Notes under the pieces: model-generated
What the model was told of the DNA's origin: nothing
Database searches by the model: none
Seen by the model: only the letters and a program-made list of their open reading frames with translations
Translations under genes and position numbers: made by a program
In this document: piece by piece, positions 55,920-64,000 of the stretch
Layout of the letters: every line of letters begins with the position of its first letter
Position numbering within the stretch: the first letter of the stretch is position 1
DNA from: Devosia sp. Leaf420
Lineage (GTDB): Bacteria; Pseudomonadota; Alphaproteobacteria; Rhizobiales; Devosiaceae
Assembly: GCF_001425445.1 (NCBI RefSeq)
Contig: NZ_LMQU01000010.1
Location: 675,328 to 739,327, forward strand
Reading direction: 5' to 3'
Length of the DNA stretch: 64,000 bases

Positions 55920-57632
55920 GTGTATGAGTTGACTACCAACGCAAAGTCTCTGACGAAGGGCCTTCGTGGCCCAATAGCGGCAATGGTTGTGCTCAGCGTG
56001 GTGTCCAACCTGCTGATGCTGACCGGACCACTGTTCATGCTGCAGGTATACGATCGGGTGCTGGCCAGTCGTTCGGTGCCCACATTGGTCGTGCTCACAA
56101 TCTTGATAGCCGGGCTGTTCGCTTTCTACGCATTCTTAGATGCAATGCGATCGCGAATGTCCGCACGGTTTGCCAACGTGCTCGATTCCAAGATCTCGGG
56201 GCGACTCCTCTCGGCTGGCATCCGCATGCGTCTCTCAGCCGGAAGTCGGTCCAACCTCGACCCCGTACGCGATGGAGACGCCGTGCGGCAATTTTTGGCA
56301 AGTCCCGTCCCACTTACGCTGCTGGATCTGCCTTGGGTGCCTTTCTATTTGGGTCTGGTCTTCCTTTTTCATCCCTGGCTCGGATGGCTGGCGGTGGGCG
56401 GTAGCCTGGTAGTCGTGATGCTCATGATCGCCAATGAAGTTCTGTCGAAGCATCCGGCCAAAGAGACCACGTCGCAGCAGCAGTTGCGGCAAAGGCAGGC
56501 CGACGACGTTCGGCTCAATGCCGAAACCGTGGTTGCGATGGGAATGGGTGAGGCCCTTCAGCATCGATGGTCCAAACAGACCGATCGAATGCTCTCGGCC
56601 CAGGTTACTGCCGGCGACAGAGCAGCCTTCTTCTCAGCCACAACAAAAGGTCTCCGCTTTTTTCTGCAGTCGGCAGTCCTTGCTCTCGGCGCTTACCTTG
56701 TCATCCAGGGTTCGATGACCGCCGGCCTAATGATCGCCGCTTCGGTCGTCACGGCTCGCGGACTCGCTCCCGTGGAGCAAATCGTGGGTCAGTGGCGTGC
56801 TTTCGTTACGGCTCGGCAATCTTGGTCAAGGATCAAGGCCGTTTTGAGTAATGCCGAACGAAACGAGCGTGAAGTCGAGTTGTCTTTGCCGCGACAGACG
56901 CTGACAGTCAGAGGGTTGGCCACGGCACCTCAGGGTTCAAAATCTGCTCTTGTCGGTGGCGTCTCTTTTGACCTTTCCGCCGGAGAGGCAGTTGGTGTTC
57001 TGGGACCATCCGGATCGGGGAAATCGTCCCTGGCGAAAGGTCTTCTCGACATATGGCCCCATTTGGCAGGCGAGGTGCGCTTCGATGGAGCGCTGCTCTC
57101 CCACTACCGGTCCGGTCAGATCGGGCGGATATGCGGTTATCTCCCGCAGCGAGTGGAGTTGTTCGACGGTTCGGTCGCGGAGAACATTTCGCGTTTCGCA
57201 GCGGGAGCCGACAGCGAGCAGATCATCGCGGCCGCGATGACTGCCGGTGCGCACGAATTGATCAGCTCGCTTCCGGATGGCTACAACACGCGTGTGGGCG
57301 AACAAGGCGATCTGCTCAGCGCAGGACAGCGTCAGCGCATCGGCCTTGCTAGAGCAGTGTTCGGCTCTCCGTTTCTCATCGTGCTCGATGAACCAAACTC
57401 CAATCTGGATTCAGAGGGAGAAGCAGCTCTTTCAGCAGCCATCCAGAAGATGAAAGAACGTGGTTCTGTCGTCATCATCGTCGCACACAGACCAAGTGCG
57501 TTGAACACGGTCGATAAGGTTCTTTTCGTTCAGAACGGGCGACAAGCCGCCTTTGGACCCAAGGACGAAGTCCTGAAGAAAATCATGCAGCCGGCACAGA
57601 ACGTCCTCCCGATCAAAGTGCCCGCCCAATGA
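55920..57632 (+). CDS. Type I secretion ABC transporter (PrtD/RsaD-like permease-ATPase)
   Basis: A 570-residue fused membrane/ATPase exporter subunit. Membrane segments occupy about residues 15-300 (MVVLSVVSNLLMLTGPLFMLQVYDRVL is typical of PrtD). The ATPase domain has Walker A GPSGSGKSS, signature LSAGQRQRIGLARAVFG and Walker B LIVLDEPNSN. There is no N-terminal C39-like domain, as usual for RTX protease/S-layer exporters. Start is GTG at 55920; the stop overlaps the HlyD-family gene by 4 bp. It most likely exports both RTX proteins of the locus. Confidence 0.92.
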   Translation: MYELTTNAKSLTKGLRGPIAAMVVLSVVSNLLMLTGPLFMLQVYDRVLASRSVPTLVVLTILIAGLFAFYAFLDAMRSRMSARFANVLDSKISGRLLSAGIRMRLSAGSRSNLDPVRDGDAVRQFLASPVPLTLLDLPWVPFYLGLVFLFHPWLGWLAVGGSLVVVMLMIANEVLSKHPAKETTSQQQLRQRQADDVRLNAETVVAMGMGEALQHRWSKQTDRMLSAQVTAGDRAAFFSATTKGLRFFLQSAVLALGAYLVIQGSMTAGLMIAASVVTARGLAPVEQIVGQWRAFVTARQSWSRIKAVLSNAERNEREVELSLPRQTLTVRGLATAPQGSKSALVGGVSFDLSAGEAVGVLGPSGSGKSSLAKGLLDIWPHLAGEVRFDGALLSHYRSGQIGRICGYLPQRVELFDGSVAENISRFAAGADSEQIIAAAMTAGAHELISSLPDGYNTRVGEQGDLLSAGQRQRIGLARAVFGSPFLIVLDEPNSNLDSEGEAALSAAIQKMKERGSVVIIVAHRPSALNTVDKVLFVQNGRQAAFGPKDEVLKKIMQPAQNVLPIKVPAQ

Positions 57633-58945
57633 GCGATGCAGTGCAAAACCGAAACGACTTGGCGAGCCTCAAGCTTCATGGCTGGATCGGCTTGATTTCG
57701 ATCGTGGGTCTGTTCGGAGCGTTGATCGCTTGGGGCGCCACAACAGAAGTTTCAGGTGCGATCATTTCCCACGGGTCCTTGATGGTCCAATCCAGCGCCA
57801 AGCAGGTCCAACACCCTGAAGGCGGCGTCATCTCTCAGCTTCTCGTGCAAAATGAGGACAAGGTGCAGGCTGGCCAACTGCTTGCGTCGATCGATCAAAC
57901 GTCAGCTGCTGCGGCCTTGGAATCGTCAGACGCGCAACTTCGTCAGCTTCTGATGCAAGAAGCGCGTCTCTTGGCCGAAGCGTCTGGAGACGCCACTTTC
58001 GAAATTCCAGAGAGTGCGACCAAATCCTTCTCCGAGGACGATTTGCGACCCGTGCAATTGCTCGAAGAGCGAATCCTCGGGGCTCGTCAAGCCACGCGTA
58101 AGGGAAGCATCGCCCAACTTCAGGAACAGGTGGTCCAGCTCGATCGTCAGGAAGATGGGCTGGTTCAGCAGCAGAAGGCGATCTCTGACCAAATTGGCAT
58201 TCTTAAAAGCGAGCTAGCGGACTTCGATCACCTGTTCGCCAGCCAACTCGTCAATGAGAGTCGCGGAACCGCGTTGCACAAAGAGCTGGCGGTCGCACAA
58301 GGGCAATTGGGTCAGATCACGGCATCCATAGCCGAGGGACGCGCCGCATCCGCCGAGAAAACGTTGCAAATCTCTCAGATCGACTATGAACACCTGAATG
58401 CCGCTCTGAACGAATTGGCGCAGGTTCGCAGAAGCATCAATGAGGTTTCGCAGAGAAGGCTGGCAGAACAGGATCGGCTCAAGCGCACGGAGATACGTGC
58501 GCCCCAAAGCGGAATAATTCACGAGCTTGCCATCCACACTGAAGGCGGCGTCGTTCAAGCCGGCCAAACGTTGATGCTCGTCGTGCCAAGCGATGACCCT
58601 CTGATCGTGAATTCCAGGATCGAGATCGTCGATATTGATAAGGTTCATGTCGGCCAGGAGGTTGTTCTCCGGTTCTCCGGTCTGAACCCTCGGACCACTC
58701 CAGAACTGATTGGAGCAATCAGTGCGGTCGCTCCGGACGTTACCCGCGATCCCGCCACCGGTGCTGTCTTCTACTCGGTCCGAGTGGTGATAGCAGACGA
58801 TGAGTTGGCGAAACTTCCGGAAGATATCGTGTTGGTAGCCGGCATGCCGGTTGAAGCCTATGTGCAGCTCTCGGACCGCGCAGTGTTGAGCTACATGTTT
58901 CAGCCATTCTGGGACCATTTGAGGCTGGCGCTGCGCGAGGAGTGA
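57629..58945 (+). CDS. HlyD-family type I secretion periplasmic adaptor
   Basis: A 438-residue membrane-fusion protein. One N-terminal membrane helix (WIGLISIVGLFGALIAWG) precedes a lipoyl/barrel half (GGVISQLLVQNEDKVQAGQ) and a long coiled coil (about 100-290). The second lipoyl half (LKRTEIRAPQSGIIHEL) and C-terminal beta-barrel end in a PrtE-like tail. It links the inner-membrane ABC exporter to an outer-membrane TolC-type channel. No such channel gene is seen here, so a chromosomal one must be used. Confidence 0.93.
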   Translation: MSDAVQNRNDLASLKLHGWIGLISIVGLFGALIAWGATTEVSGAIISHGSLMVQSSAKQVQHPEGGVISQLLVQNEDKVQAGQLLASIDQTSAAAALESSDAQLRQLLMQEARLLAEASGDATFEIPESATKSFSEDDLRPVQLLEERILGARQATRKGSIAQLQEQVVQLDRQEDGLVQQQKAISDQIGILKSELADFDHLFASQLVNESRGTALHKELAVAQGQLGQITASIAEGRAASAEKTLQISQIDYEHLNAALNELAQVRRSINEVSQRRLAEQDRLKRTEIRAPQSGIIHELAIHTEGGVVQAGQTLMLVVPSDDPLIVNSRIEIVDIDKVHVGQEVVLRFSGLNPRTTPELIGAISAVAPDVTRDPATGAVFYSVRVVIADDELAKLPEDIVLVAGMPVEAYVQLSDRAVLSYMFQPFWDHLRLALREE

Positions 58946-58960
58946 GCGCGGAAAGCCCTG

Positions 58961-59113
58961 ATGAATCCTGCTAATTTCTCGGCGGATCCATCAAGCAGCT
59001 TCAGGCAGGCCATCACGAGAGCTCGTCAGAATGGGACTTGCAGTCGGCTTGTGCTGCTGAGCAGCTGGACTGGTACTGTTGTAGCCGTCGTCCTACTCAG
59101 GCTGGAAGCGTAA
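58961..59113 (+). CDS. Possible 50-residue protein, unknown
   Basis: An ATG preceded by GGAAAG opens a 50-codon frame ending TAA. The C-terminal half contains a hydrophobic stretch (LVLLSSWTGTVVAVVLLRL). It lies between the adaptor gene and the second RTX gene. Nothing supports it beyond the frame and ribosome site; it may be chance or the remains of a longer gene. Confidence 0.25.
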   Translation: MNPANFSADPSSSFRQAITRARQNGTCSRLVLLSSWTGTVVAVVLLRLEA

Positions 59114-59219
59114 TTACAGAGCTCGTACAGAACAAATGGTTTTGGGTCTTCCATCGATATTTCTAACATTTTTCAACCATGTATTTTGCAAACAACGCGG
59201 TTGATGTGCGGTTTTTTGT

Positions 59220-61520
59220 ATGCAAAGTCTGTATAGATTTTTTGAGGGGTATGGAAATTTGTCAAGAATATTGAGTTCTTCAGACCTGGACTTGCTTAAA
59301 AGTCATGCTGATGCAGGCGATCGTGTGGCTTACTACTCGCAACTTTCGGCGTGGGGTTACGCCTATGGCGCACTTGCGCTCGGAGTGGTCACCCAAGAAA
59401 CGCTGTCCGGGCGAACAGCCAATCGCTTCTTCATAAACCAATCGGGCGTCTTTGAGCCAGACGATCTGGCCACGGTAAGCCTTGCATTGATGAACTTTGA
59501 CCTCGAAGCGCGTCGTGATGCCAATGGCAACGACATCGGCTACCATGCAATCTCAGAATATCATCGGGAAGCGTTCGAACTGGTTGGGGCCAATATCGAT
59601 GCGTGGACGCCGACCAGAGCATTAAATGAACTTGATGAAGAAGACCGCGGTGCGTTGTGGATCTCGCTTCTAACGAGCGGAGAATTGTCCAGCGGCGCAT
59701 CCCTGCTCCAACCGCTCCCTTGGCTTGAGCTGAACCCTAATGAAACAGGGGCTCAAGCACTTGAAAGACTTGCTCAATATGCGTGGGATCTCGGTTATGC
59801 CTCTCTGGAAGGTCTGCTCGGAGACTCCGGCGAGCTTGGTGGCTTTGAGCGTTCGATTGGCGACGGCAAGCTGATTGCCCTGATGAACACGCCTGACGTC
59901 GGCACAGGCACCGCTTTCGCGGACACGCTGATGGGGTATGCGGGAAATGATACCCTGTATGGAGGCTATGGAGCAGATCGATTGTATGGCGGCCAAGGCG
60001 ACGACCAACTCTGGTCGGGAGCGATGGAAAGCGATGGCTTTCACTCGAGCGACGATGATGCTGATTGGCTGGTCGGGGGAACTGGTCACGACCACTATCA
60101 TGGCGGTGGAGGCACGGTTTTCGCCCTAGTTGACGACTATTGGACCGAGTTGGGGCAGTTTGGGGACCTCAACCCTGAGGTCACAAGCCAGGTCGACCAC
60201 ATTTTCGATGAAGATGGCATCGGCAGTATCTACTATCCTTCCGCTTACTTCGACGACGCGCAAGGTTATTTTTATTCAGTTTGGTTCGAGACCGGCACAA
60301 TAACAAGCTTTGCGGCGAGCTCGGATAGATGGGCGAACAATGCCTCCAGTTTCTATACAGAGCTGTCCGATGGCACGAGAATGTACGCGTTCTTGCTTGA
60401 TCTGTACCCGGATGACGGCGTTAACGCTCTTGATCTGGTTTTGGCCCAGCATAGTGAGTATGTGACGGTATCGTACGTCATCAGAAACTTTTACCAAGGT
60501 GACTTCGGCATCCTTATCGATGGCTATGGGGAGATGCGCAACGCGCCGCCATCTGGGAATGGTGCAGGAGACATTCTGCAGGGAACTGCTGACAGCGATA
60601 CGCTGATCGGCGGGGCTTTAAACGATAATATTGTCGGTGGCGCTGGGAACGACATTCTGGTTGGAAACAATGGCGACGACAGGATTTGGGGTCATGCGGG
60701 CGATGACACAATCATTGGCGGCGCCGGTGGGGACTATATGGATGGAGGGGACGGTTTCGATACCGTTTCATACGCCAGTGCCGGTGCGGGCATCTACATT
60801 CATTCCGGCAACCCTCAAGCAAATACCGGCGATGCGGCGGGCGACAGAATACTGAATTTCGAAGCCATCCGTGGTAGTGAGCATGCGGACGAACTCATCC
60901 TGGTTGAGAATGGGGCTTATGTCTTCGGCGGCGGAGGAGATGACACGGTCACTCTAGCAGGGGACGGCGGGTTCGTTTTCGGCGAATCGGGACATGATTC
61001 CGTTTTTGGGAGCGGCGGCGCTGACAGCATTTATGGCGATGCGGGAGATGATACGCTTTTCGGATACGGCGGAGACGACCTGATTGAGGGGGGCGCGGAC
61101 AATGACACGGTCTATGGTGGCTCCGGAAGAGACAAACTCAATGGAGGATCCGGCAACGATTACCTTTACGGCGATGCGGATGACGACGAGCTGTACGGAG
61201 GCGATGGTACCGATGAGCTTTTTGGTGGTATGGGCGTCGACACACTCGACGGAGGAAGAGGGAACGATTGGCTCGTCGGCGGTGCGGGAGCCGACACTTT
61301 TGTGTTCGACGGCACTTTTGGCACGGACGGCGTAGCCGATTTCGAACTGGGGGTCGACAGTCTGCGTATTAGCAATCACGCTGGGTTGACATTCGATTCC
61401 ATCATCGACGCCTCAAATGAATGGGGCGGCAATAGCTGGCTAAACGTTGGCGGGAACACGATTGTACTTTATGGTGTTGCTTTGTCGAATATCAGCTCTG
61501 AATACTTGTTGATCGCATAG
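59220..61520 (+). CDS. Second RTX Ca-binding protein (type I secretion substrate)
   Basis: A 766-residue protein without signal peptide. Residues 1-225 form a unique domain (LYRFFEGYGNL, YYSQLSAWGYAYGALALGVV). RTX nonapeptides begin at about 229 (TLMGYAGNDTLYGG), are interrupted by a non-repeat domain at about 297-440, and resume to about 700. The C-terminal 70 residues (DTFVFDG, DFELGVDSLRI, GGNSWLNV) resemble those of the giant protein and act as the likely secretion signal. The start is ATG 59220; no clear ribosome site precedes it. Function unknown. Confidence 0.87.
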   Translation: MQSLYRFFEGYGNLSRILSSSDLDLLKSHADAGDRVAYYSQLSAWGYAYGALALGVVTQETLSGRTANRFFINQSGVFEPDDLATVSLALMNFDLEARRDANGNDIGYHAISEYHREAFELVGANIDAWTPTRALNELDEEDRGALWISLLTSGELSSGASLLQPLPWLELNPNETGAQALERLAQYAWDLGYASLEGLLGDSGELGGFERSIGDGKLIALMNTPDVGTGTAFADTLMGYAGNDTLYGGYGADRLYGGQGDDQLWSGAMESDGFHSSDDDADWLVGGTGHDHYHGGGGTVFALVDDYWTELGQFGDLNPEVTSQVDHIFDEDGIGSIYYPSAYFDDAQGYFYSVWFETGTITSFAASSDRWANNASSFYTELSDGTRMYAFLLDLYPDDGVNALDLVLAQHSEYVTVSYVIRNFYQGDFGILIDGYGEMRNAPPSGNGAGDILQGTADSDTLIGGALNDNIVGGAGNDILVGNNGDDRIWGHAGDDTIIGGAGGDYMDGGDGFDTVSYASAGAGIYIHSGNPQANTGDAAGDRILNFEAIRGSEHADELILVENGAYVFGGGGDDTVTLAGDGGFVFGESGHDSVFGSGGADSIYGDAGDDTLFGYGGDDLIEGGADNDTVYGGSGRDKLNGGSGNDYLYGDADDDELYGGDGTDELFGGMGVDTLDGGRGNDWLVGGAGADTFVFDGTFGTDGVADFELGVDSLRISNHAGLTFDSIIDASNEWGGNSWLNVGGNTIVLYGVALSNISSEYLLIA

Positions 61521-61570
61521 ATCACCGTTCTTTCGCATCTCGGGCTTCTAGTTTTATTGAAAGATGCAAA

Positions 61571-62278
61571 ATGCGAGCACTCGGTATTGCGCTGATCTTC
61601 CTCGTGTTCTGCGGAGGGGCCAACGTCAAATCAACAGAAGTCGCAGCTTCGTGCGACTTCTCGAGAATTCCTGGGCCTGTCTACACGTATGAGATGACCT
61701 CAGGCGAAGGCGAGGTAACACTCCTTTTAATTCCGTACGAATACGTAGCGTCCATTACCTCCGGTCGAAGTCGTTATTCCTTGGCCCTGAGCGCATTGCG
61801 AGACAACCTCCTCCCAATGAGCGCTTCTCTGTCGTCTTCCCAAATCGCGCGGGAGGCAGCGAAAAGTGGGAGGATACTTGACTACCAGATCACCATCTAT
61901 GCCACCAACAGCCTGCGCGCTAGACTCGACGCAATAGCGTGGACATATGGCTTCTCGATCAACTCCGACGAAATATTGCAAGCGAAGATGGACCCGAACG
62001 GCTTCCTCACGACTGCGGAACGGAAGCCATCGGTTCCTAAGGAGCATCCCCTTGCTACAGATTTATACTGGCAGTTGAATTCCAACGGCAAGATAGTTCG
62101 AATCGTGCATTGCCATCGCAGTGGTTTGGTTCCCACCCCGTACTGCAAGCATTATGTTCAAGATGGGTCGTTGGTGATCCAGTTCGACTATCCACTCAAT
62201 GAACAGGCACTGTGGCGTGAGAACGAGTCTTCGGTATTGAGCCTGGTTGGATGTTTCAAAGAGCCATCCAGCTCTTGA
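61571..62278 (+). CDS. Unknown exported protein downstream of the second RTX gene
   Basis: A 235-residue protein with an N-terminal hydrophobic signal (MRALGIALIFLVFCGGANV; the Cys at residue 14 is not in a clear lipobox). The mature part has a Cys pair in the C-terminal third (HCHRSGLVPTPYCKHYV) followed by a strand-rich stretch (DGSLVIQFDYPLNEQALW). No family is recognised with certainty. It lies 50 bp after the second RTX gene and is probably co-expressed. A role in protecting the producer or retaining the RTX protein is speculation. Confidence 0.7.
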   Translation: MRALGIALIFLVFCGGANVKSTEVAASCDFSRIPGPVYTYEMTSGEGEVTLLLIPYEYVASITSGRSRYSLALSALRDNLLPMSASLSSSQIAREAAKSGRILDYQITIYATNSLRARLDAIAWTYGFSINSDEILQAKMDPNGFLTTAERKPSVPKEHPLATDLYWQLNSNGKIVRIVHCHRSGLVPTPYCKHYVQDGSLVIQFDYPLNEQALWRENESSVLSLVGCFKEPSSS

Positions 62279-62499
62279 AGACATTTTGCATGGCGGCGTT
62301 GGCAGACCTTCGCTCGATGAGGACCTGCTGCCGCAACCGCAGGCATTCCTCTTCCTTGTCGGAAATCAGCGGGCTGCACATCATCGCCGCTCCATTCCGC
62401 GCCTTGGTTGCGATCCAGCGATCTTTCCAGAAAATGCCTCATACTCGGAAACCAGTTCCTGGATCGGTCGTCCCGATCGTTCAGGAGCAACGACAGTCG

Positions 62500-62625
62500 C
62501 ACATCACGGGCCACTCCGGAGAGGACATCTCCAGAAAGTACTGCGACTATCTGGTGCAAACGTTGTCACAGGCAATCGAGAAGAAGCCGCGCCACGACAT
62601 CGCCGATGATCTTTGCTCCACTTGA
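62500..62625 (+). pseudogene. C-terminal fragment of a related integrase
   Basis: About 120 bp encode HITGHSGEDISRKYCDYL and onward, closely matching the last 45 residues of the intact integrase, including the His and Tyr of the active site. The upstream catalytic Arg and the rest of the gene are missing. It marks an earlier or nested integration. Confidence 0.8.
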
Positions 62626-62782
62626 TACCGTGCGAAGGCAAGGCAGCGGTGGTCGGACCGAAATTGTCGTTGTAAGGAGGCAAGTCGAGAGTAGCTTCAA
62701 AAGCATCCTGTCTATCGCTGTCCTCTCGTCTCAAGCGTTACCGTCGGATCAGATAGACGCCGCAGCATGCCAGGGAGGCGCA

Positions 62783-63064
62783 ATGCAAGACTACGTCGAT
62801 GAATTGAGCGGTGCACTGACCGAGCGATACAAGCTCTACCTGCAGACCTTCATGATCGACGTCTGGAACGACAAAAGGGCGATCGGATTTCGGTTCGGAT
62901 ACTCTTTGCGCCATGACAGCAAGCTTCACACCCGAGTCTTCAAGATTGGCGCTGCAGATGCGATCACGAGTGCGGAACGCCTCGCCATCATCGACGCGAT
63001 GTTCGCGGAGATCGAGGATCACCTCGACGAGACCATCGCCGCAAGTCTCGTAGAACTGAACTGA
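62783..63064 (+). CDS. Small island protein, unknown
   Basis: A 93-residue, acidic, soluble protein starting at ATG 62783 after GGGAGG. It has a central WNDKRAIGFRFGYSLRHDSKLHTRVF stretch and a helical C-terminus (AERLAIIDAMFAEIEDHLDETIAASL). No family is recognised. It follows the integrase fragment and could belong to the integrated element. Confidence 0.5.
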   Translation: MQDYVDELSGALTERYKLYLQTFMIDVWNDKRAIGFRFGYSLRHDSKLHTRVFKIGAADAITSAERLAIIDAMFAEIEDHLDETIAASLVELN

Positions 63065-63554
63065 TCGGTTCATGGCTTCCACGACGACTCGACACCACCG
63101 CTTCTGTGGTCGGGTCCGATCTGACGGCGTTGAGCGGGGTCGTGTTGCGCTTCCATGTCCGGCCCGATGTGTTCGGCTAAATCCTTCCAGAGCCCTCAAC
63201 GTGCGTAGTTCGCCAAGTGCCACTGCTGTCCATAGGAGAGCGGCCTGATTGACTCGACTCGGTCCCGCCCTCGCGCTTCACAAGCAATGCGGTGATGCCC
63301 ACGGTCCAAAGCCTAAACCGCCGAAATCATTGACATCGGTCGTCATGGCGATCCTTCAAAAATCAATCGAGCGCATTGTTCTTCGTTCCATGTCCTAAGC
63401 CGCGACATCTCGTGTTGACGAGCTCTGCCACGGCGTGGACAACCACAGCTCGCTCGGCAATTCCTCATCTGGCAGGATGTCGTGACGAGAAGAACGGCGA
63501 GGAAGACCTCGTTCGGCGAAAAACGAAGTCTTCCACAACCACTGCCGCCCAGGC
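63065..63554. other. Decayed DNA with a short gene fragment
   Basis: No complete gene is supported. At about 63496-63548 the plus strand encodes RRGRPRSAKNEVFHNHC, homologous to the fragment at 41731-41787. This is cut off by the IS21-type end at 63555. Confidence 0.5.
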
Positions 63555-63747
63555 TGTTGATTTCCGCCGAGAAGTGCCCCGGGTTTTCCATTGAGAAGTG
63601 ACCCGCCTGTTAGTTTTGTTTCGGGTCGGCTGCTGCGGTCAAGGGTCTAGATGTTGATTTCCGCCGAGAAGTGCCCCGGGTTTTCCATTGAGAAGTGACC
63701 CGCCTGTTAGTTTTGTTTCGGGTCGGCTGCTGCGGTCAAGGGTCTAG
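63555..63747. repeat. Tandem duplication of an IS21-type end (two 96-bp copies)
   Basis: Positions 63555-63650 and 63652-63747 are identical 96-bp direct repeats separated by one base. Each starts TGTTGATTTCCGCCGAGAAG and contains two GAGAAGTG motifs typical of multiple transposase sites in IS21 ends. The second copy includes the last codons of the istB remnant. Confidence 0.88.
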
Positions 63748-63910
63748 GTTTCTCCTTTGGTTTTGGCGGCGGATGGGCTGAGCTGTTCTTGAAGCGGAAG
63801 CTGTCGTTTCCGGTCTCCAGAATGTGGCAGTGATGGGTGAGCCGGTCGAGCAGCGCAGTGGTCATCTTGGCATCGCCGAAGACGCTGGCCCATTCGCTGA
63901 AGCGTAAGCG
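63707..63910 (-). pseudogene. istB: istB C-terminal fragment (IS21-family helper ATPase)
   Basis: On the minus strand about 65 codons encode [20 protein letters not shown] and [19 protein letters not shown], the characteristic IstB C-terminus. The similarity stops abruptly at about 63905, where unrelated sequence begins. The ATPase core and the istA transposase are therefore absent and the element cannot transpose alone. Confidence 0.85.
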
Positions 63911-64000
63911 CCAAGGCGCCCCCGTCTGACGCATTGGCTTGAGTTGGATTATTTGCACGTCTGATTTGATGACGGTGTGAGTTTCTATGTCTGCTCCTAT
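63911..64000. other. Unidentified sequence at the window's right edge
   Basis: The sequence is unrelated to the istB remnant it abuts. It may be the end of another mobile element inserted into istB; too little is visible to say more. Confidence 0.3.

Larger units (their letters stand above)
38849..64000. mobile_element. Integrative genomic island at tRNA-Ser (right end outside window)
   Basis: The region begins at the tRNA-Ser 3' end with a tyrosine recombinase. Inside are integrase fragments, a truncated IS21-type element, AT-richer genes and a large type I secretion locus, none with core-genome character. A repeat of the tRNA-Ser 3' end was not seen further right, so the island extends past 64000 or its right attachment site has been lost. 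Confidence 0.75.

Noticed and set aside
62251..62499. A coding start for the third integrase fragment extending back to 62251
   Set aside because: Similarity to the intact integrase begins only at the HITGH segment; the upstream codons look like chance reading. A minus-strand frame there has some protein-like character but no start, so it was not listed.

Overview
The window looks like the chromosome of an alphaproteobacterium of the order Hyphomicrobiales (Devosia-like). The reasons are high GC, typical neighbourhoods (thioredoxin/TPR protein, Lon-N protein, Trm112 and UbiH-type hydroxylase; glnK-amtB just before ftsK), rhizobial-style palindromic intergenic repeats and the family set. The genus is an inference from gene content only. 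About 1-38.9 kb is ordinary chromosome. About 38.9-64 kb is an integrative island placed at a tRNA-Ser gene, and it runs off the right edge.

Layout. 1-6.5 kb: carbohydrate ABC importer operon (binding protein, two permeases, ATPase) with two different Gfo/Idh/MocA dehydrogenases. 6.5-8.5 kb: alpha/beta hydrolase and an HPP-CBS membrane protein, then tRNA-Gly(GCC). 8.9-12 kb: thioredoxin-TPR, Lon-N and Trm112 proteins facing a UbiH-family hydroxylase. 12.2-17.2 kb: glnK-amtB behind a good sigma-54 promoter candidate, then ftsK. 17.3-22.3 kb: small secreted protein, LolA-like protein, uppP, glutathione S-transferase, epimerase-like protein and two GNAT enzymes. 22.3-33.7 kb: a minus-strand cluster for reductive pyrimidine catabolism. 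It holds an NMT1/SsuA-type ABC importer, dihydropyrimidinase, carbamoyl-amino-acid hydrolase, omega-amino acid:pyruvate transaminase and methylmalonate/malonate-semialdehyde dehydrogenase. A divergent RutR-like TetR regulator faces it, with a RutR-box-like operator between them. A DUF559 nuclease-like gene interrupts the cluster. 33.9-38.5 kb: single housekeeping genes, a trypsin-fold protein that has lost its catalytic triad, and msrA.

Island. tRNA-Ser(GGA) is followed directly by a tyrosine recombinase, then about 2.3 kb of gene debris (a second integrase fragment and a nuclease-like C-terminal fragment). Next comes a type I secretion locus. An AT-rich gene for an unknown exported protein overlaps the start of a 12.2-kb gene encoding a giant (about 4058-residue) Ca-binding protein. 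That protein has an N-terminal Hint (intein-like) domain, about 25 DxDGDG-type tandem repeats, a long RTX array and a C-terminal secretion signal. The type I ABC exporter and HlyD-family adaptor follow, then a second RTX protein of 766 residues with a related C-terminal signal, and another unknown exported protein. No TolC-like gene is visible. The right end holds a third integrase fragment and a truncated IS21-type istB with a tandemly duplicated 96-bp end, which points to repeated insertion and decay at this locus.

The best candidate for something under-described is the Hint-RTX/type I secretion locus with its two orphan exported proteins (42.9-62.3 kb). Second is the pyrimidine cluster with its operator-like sites.
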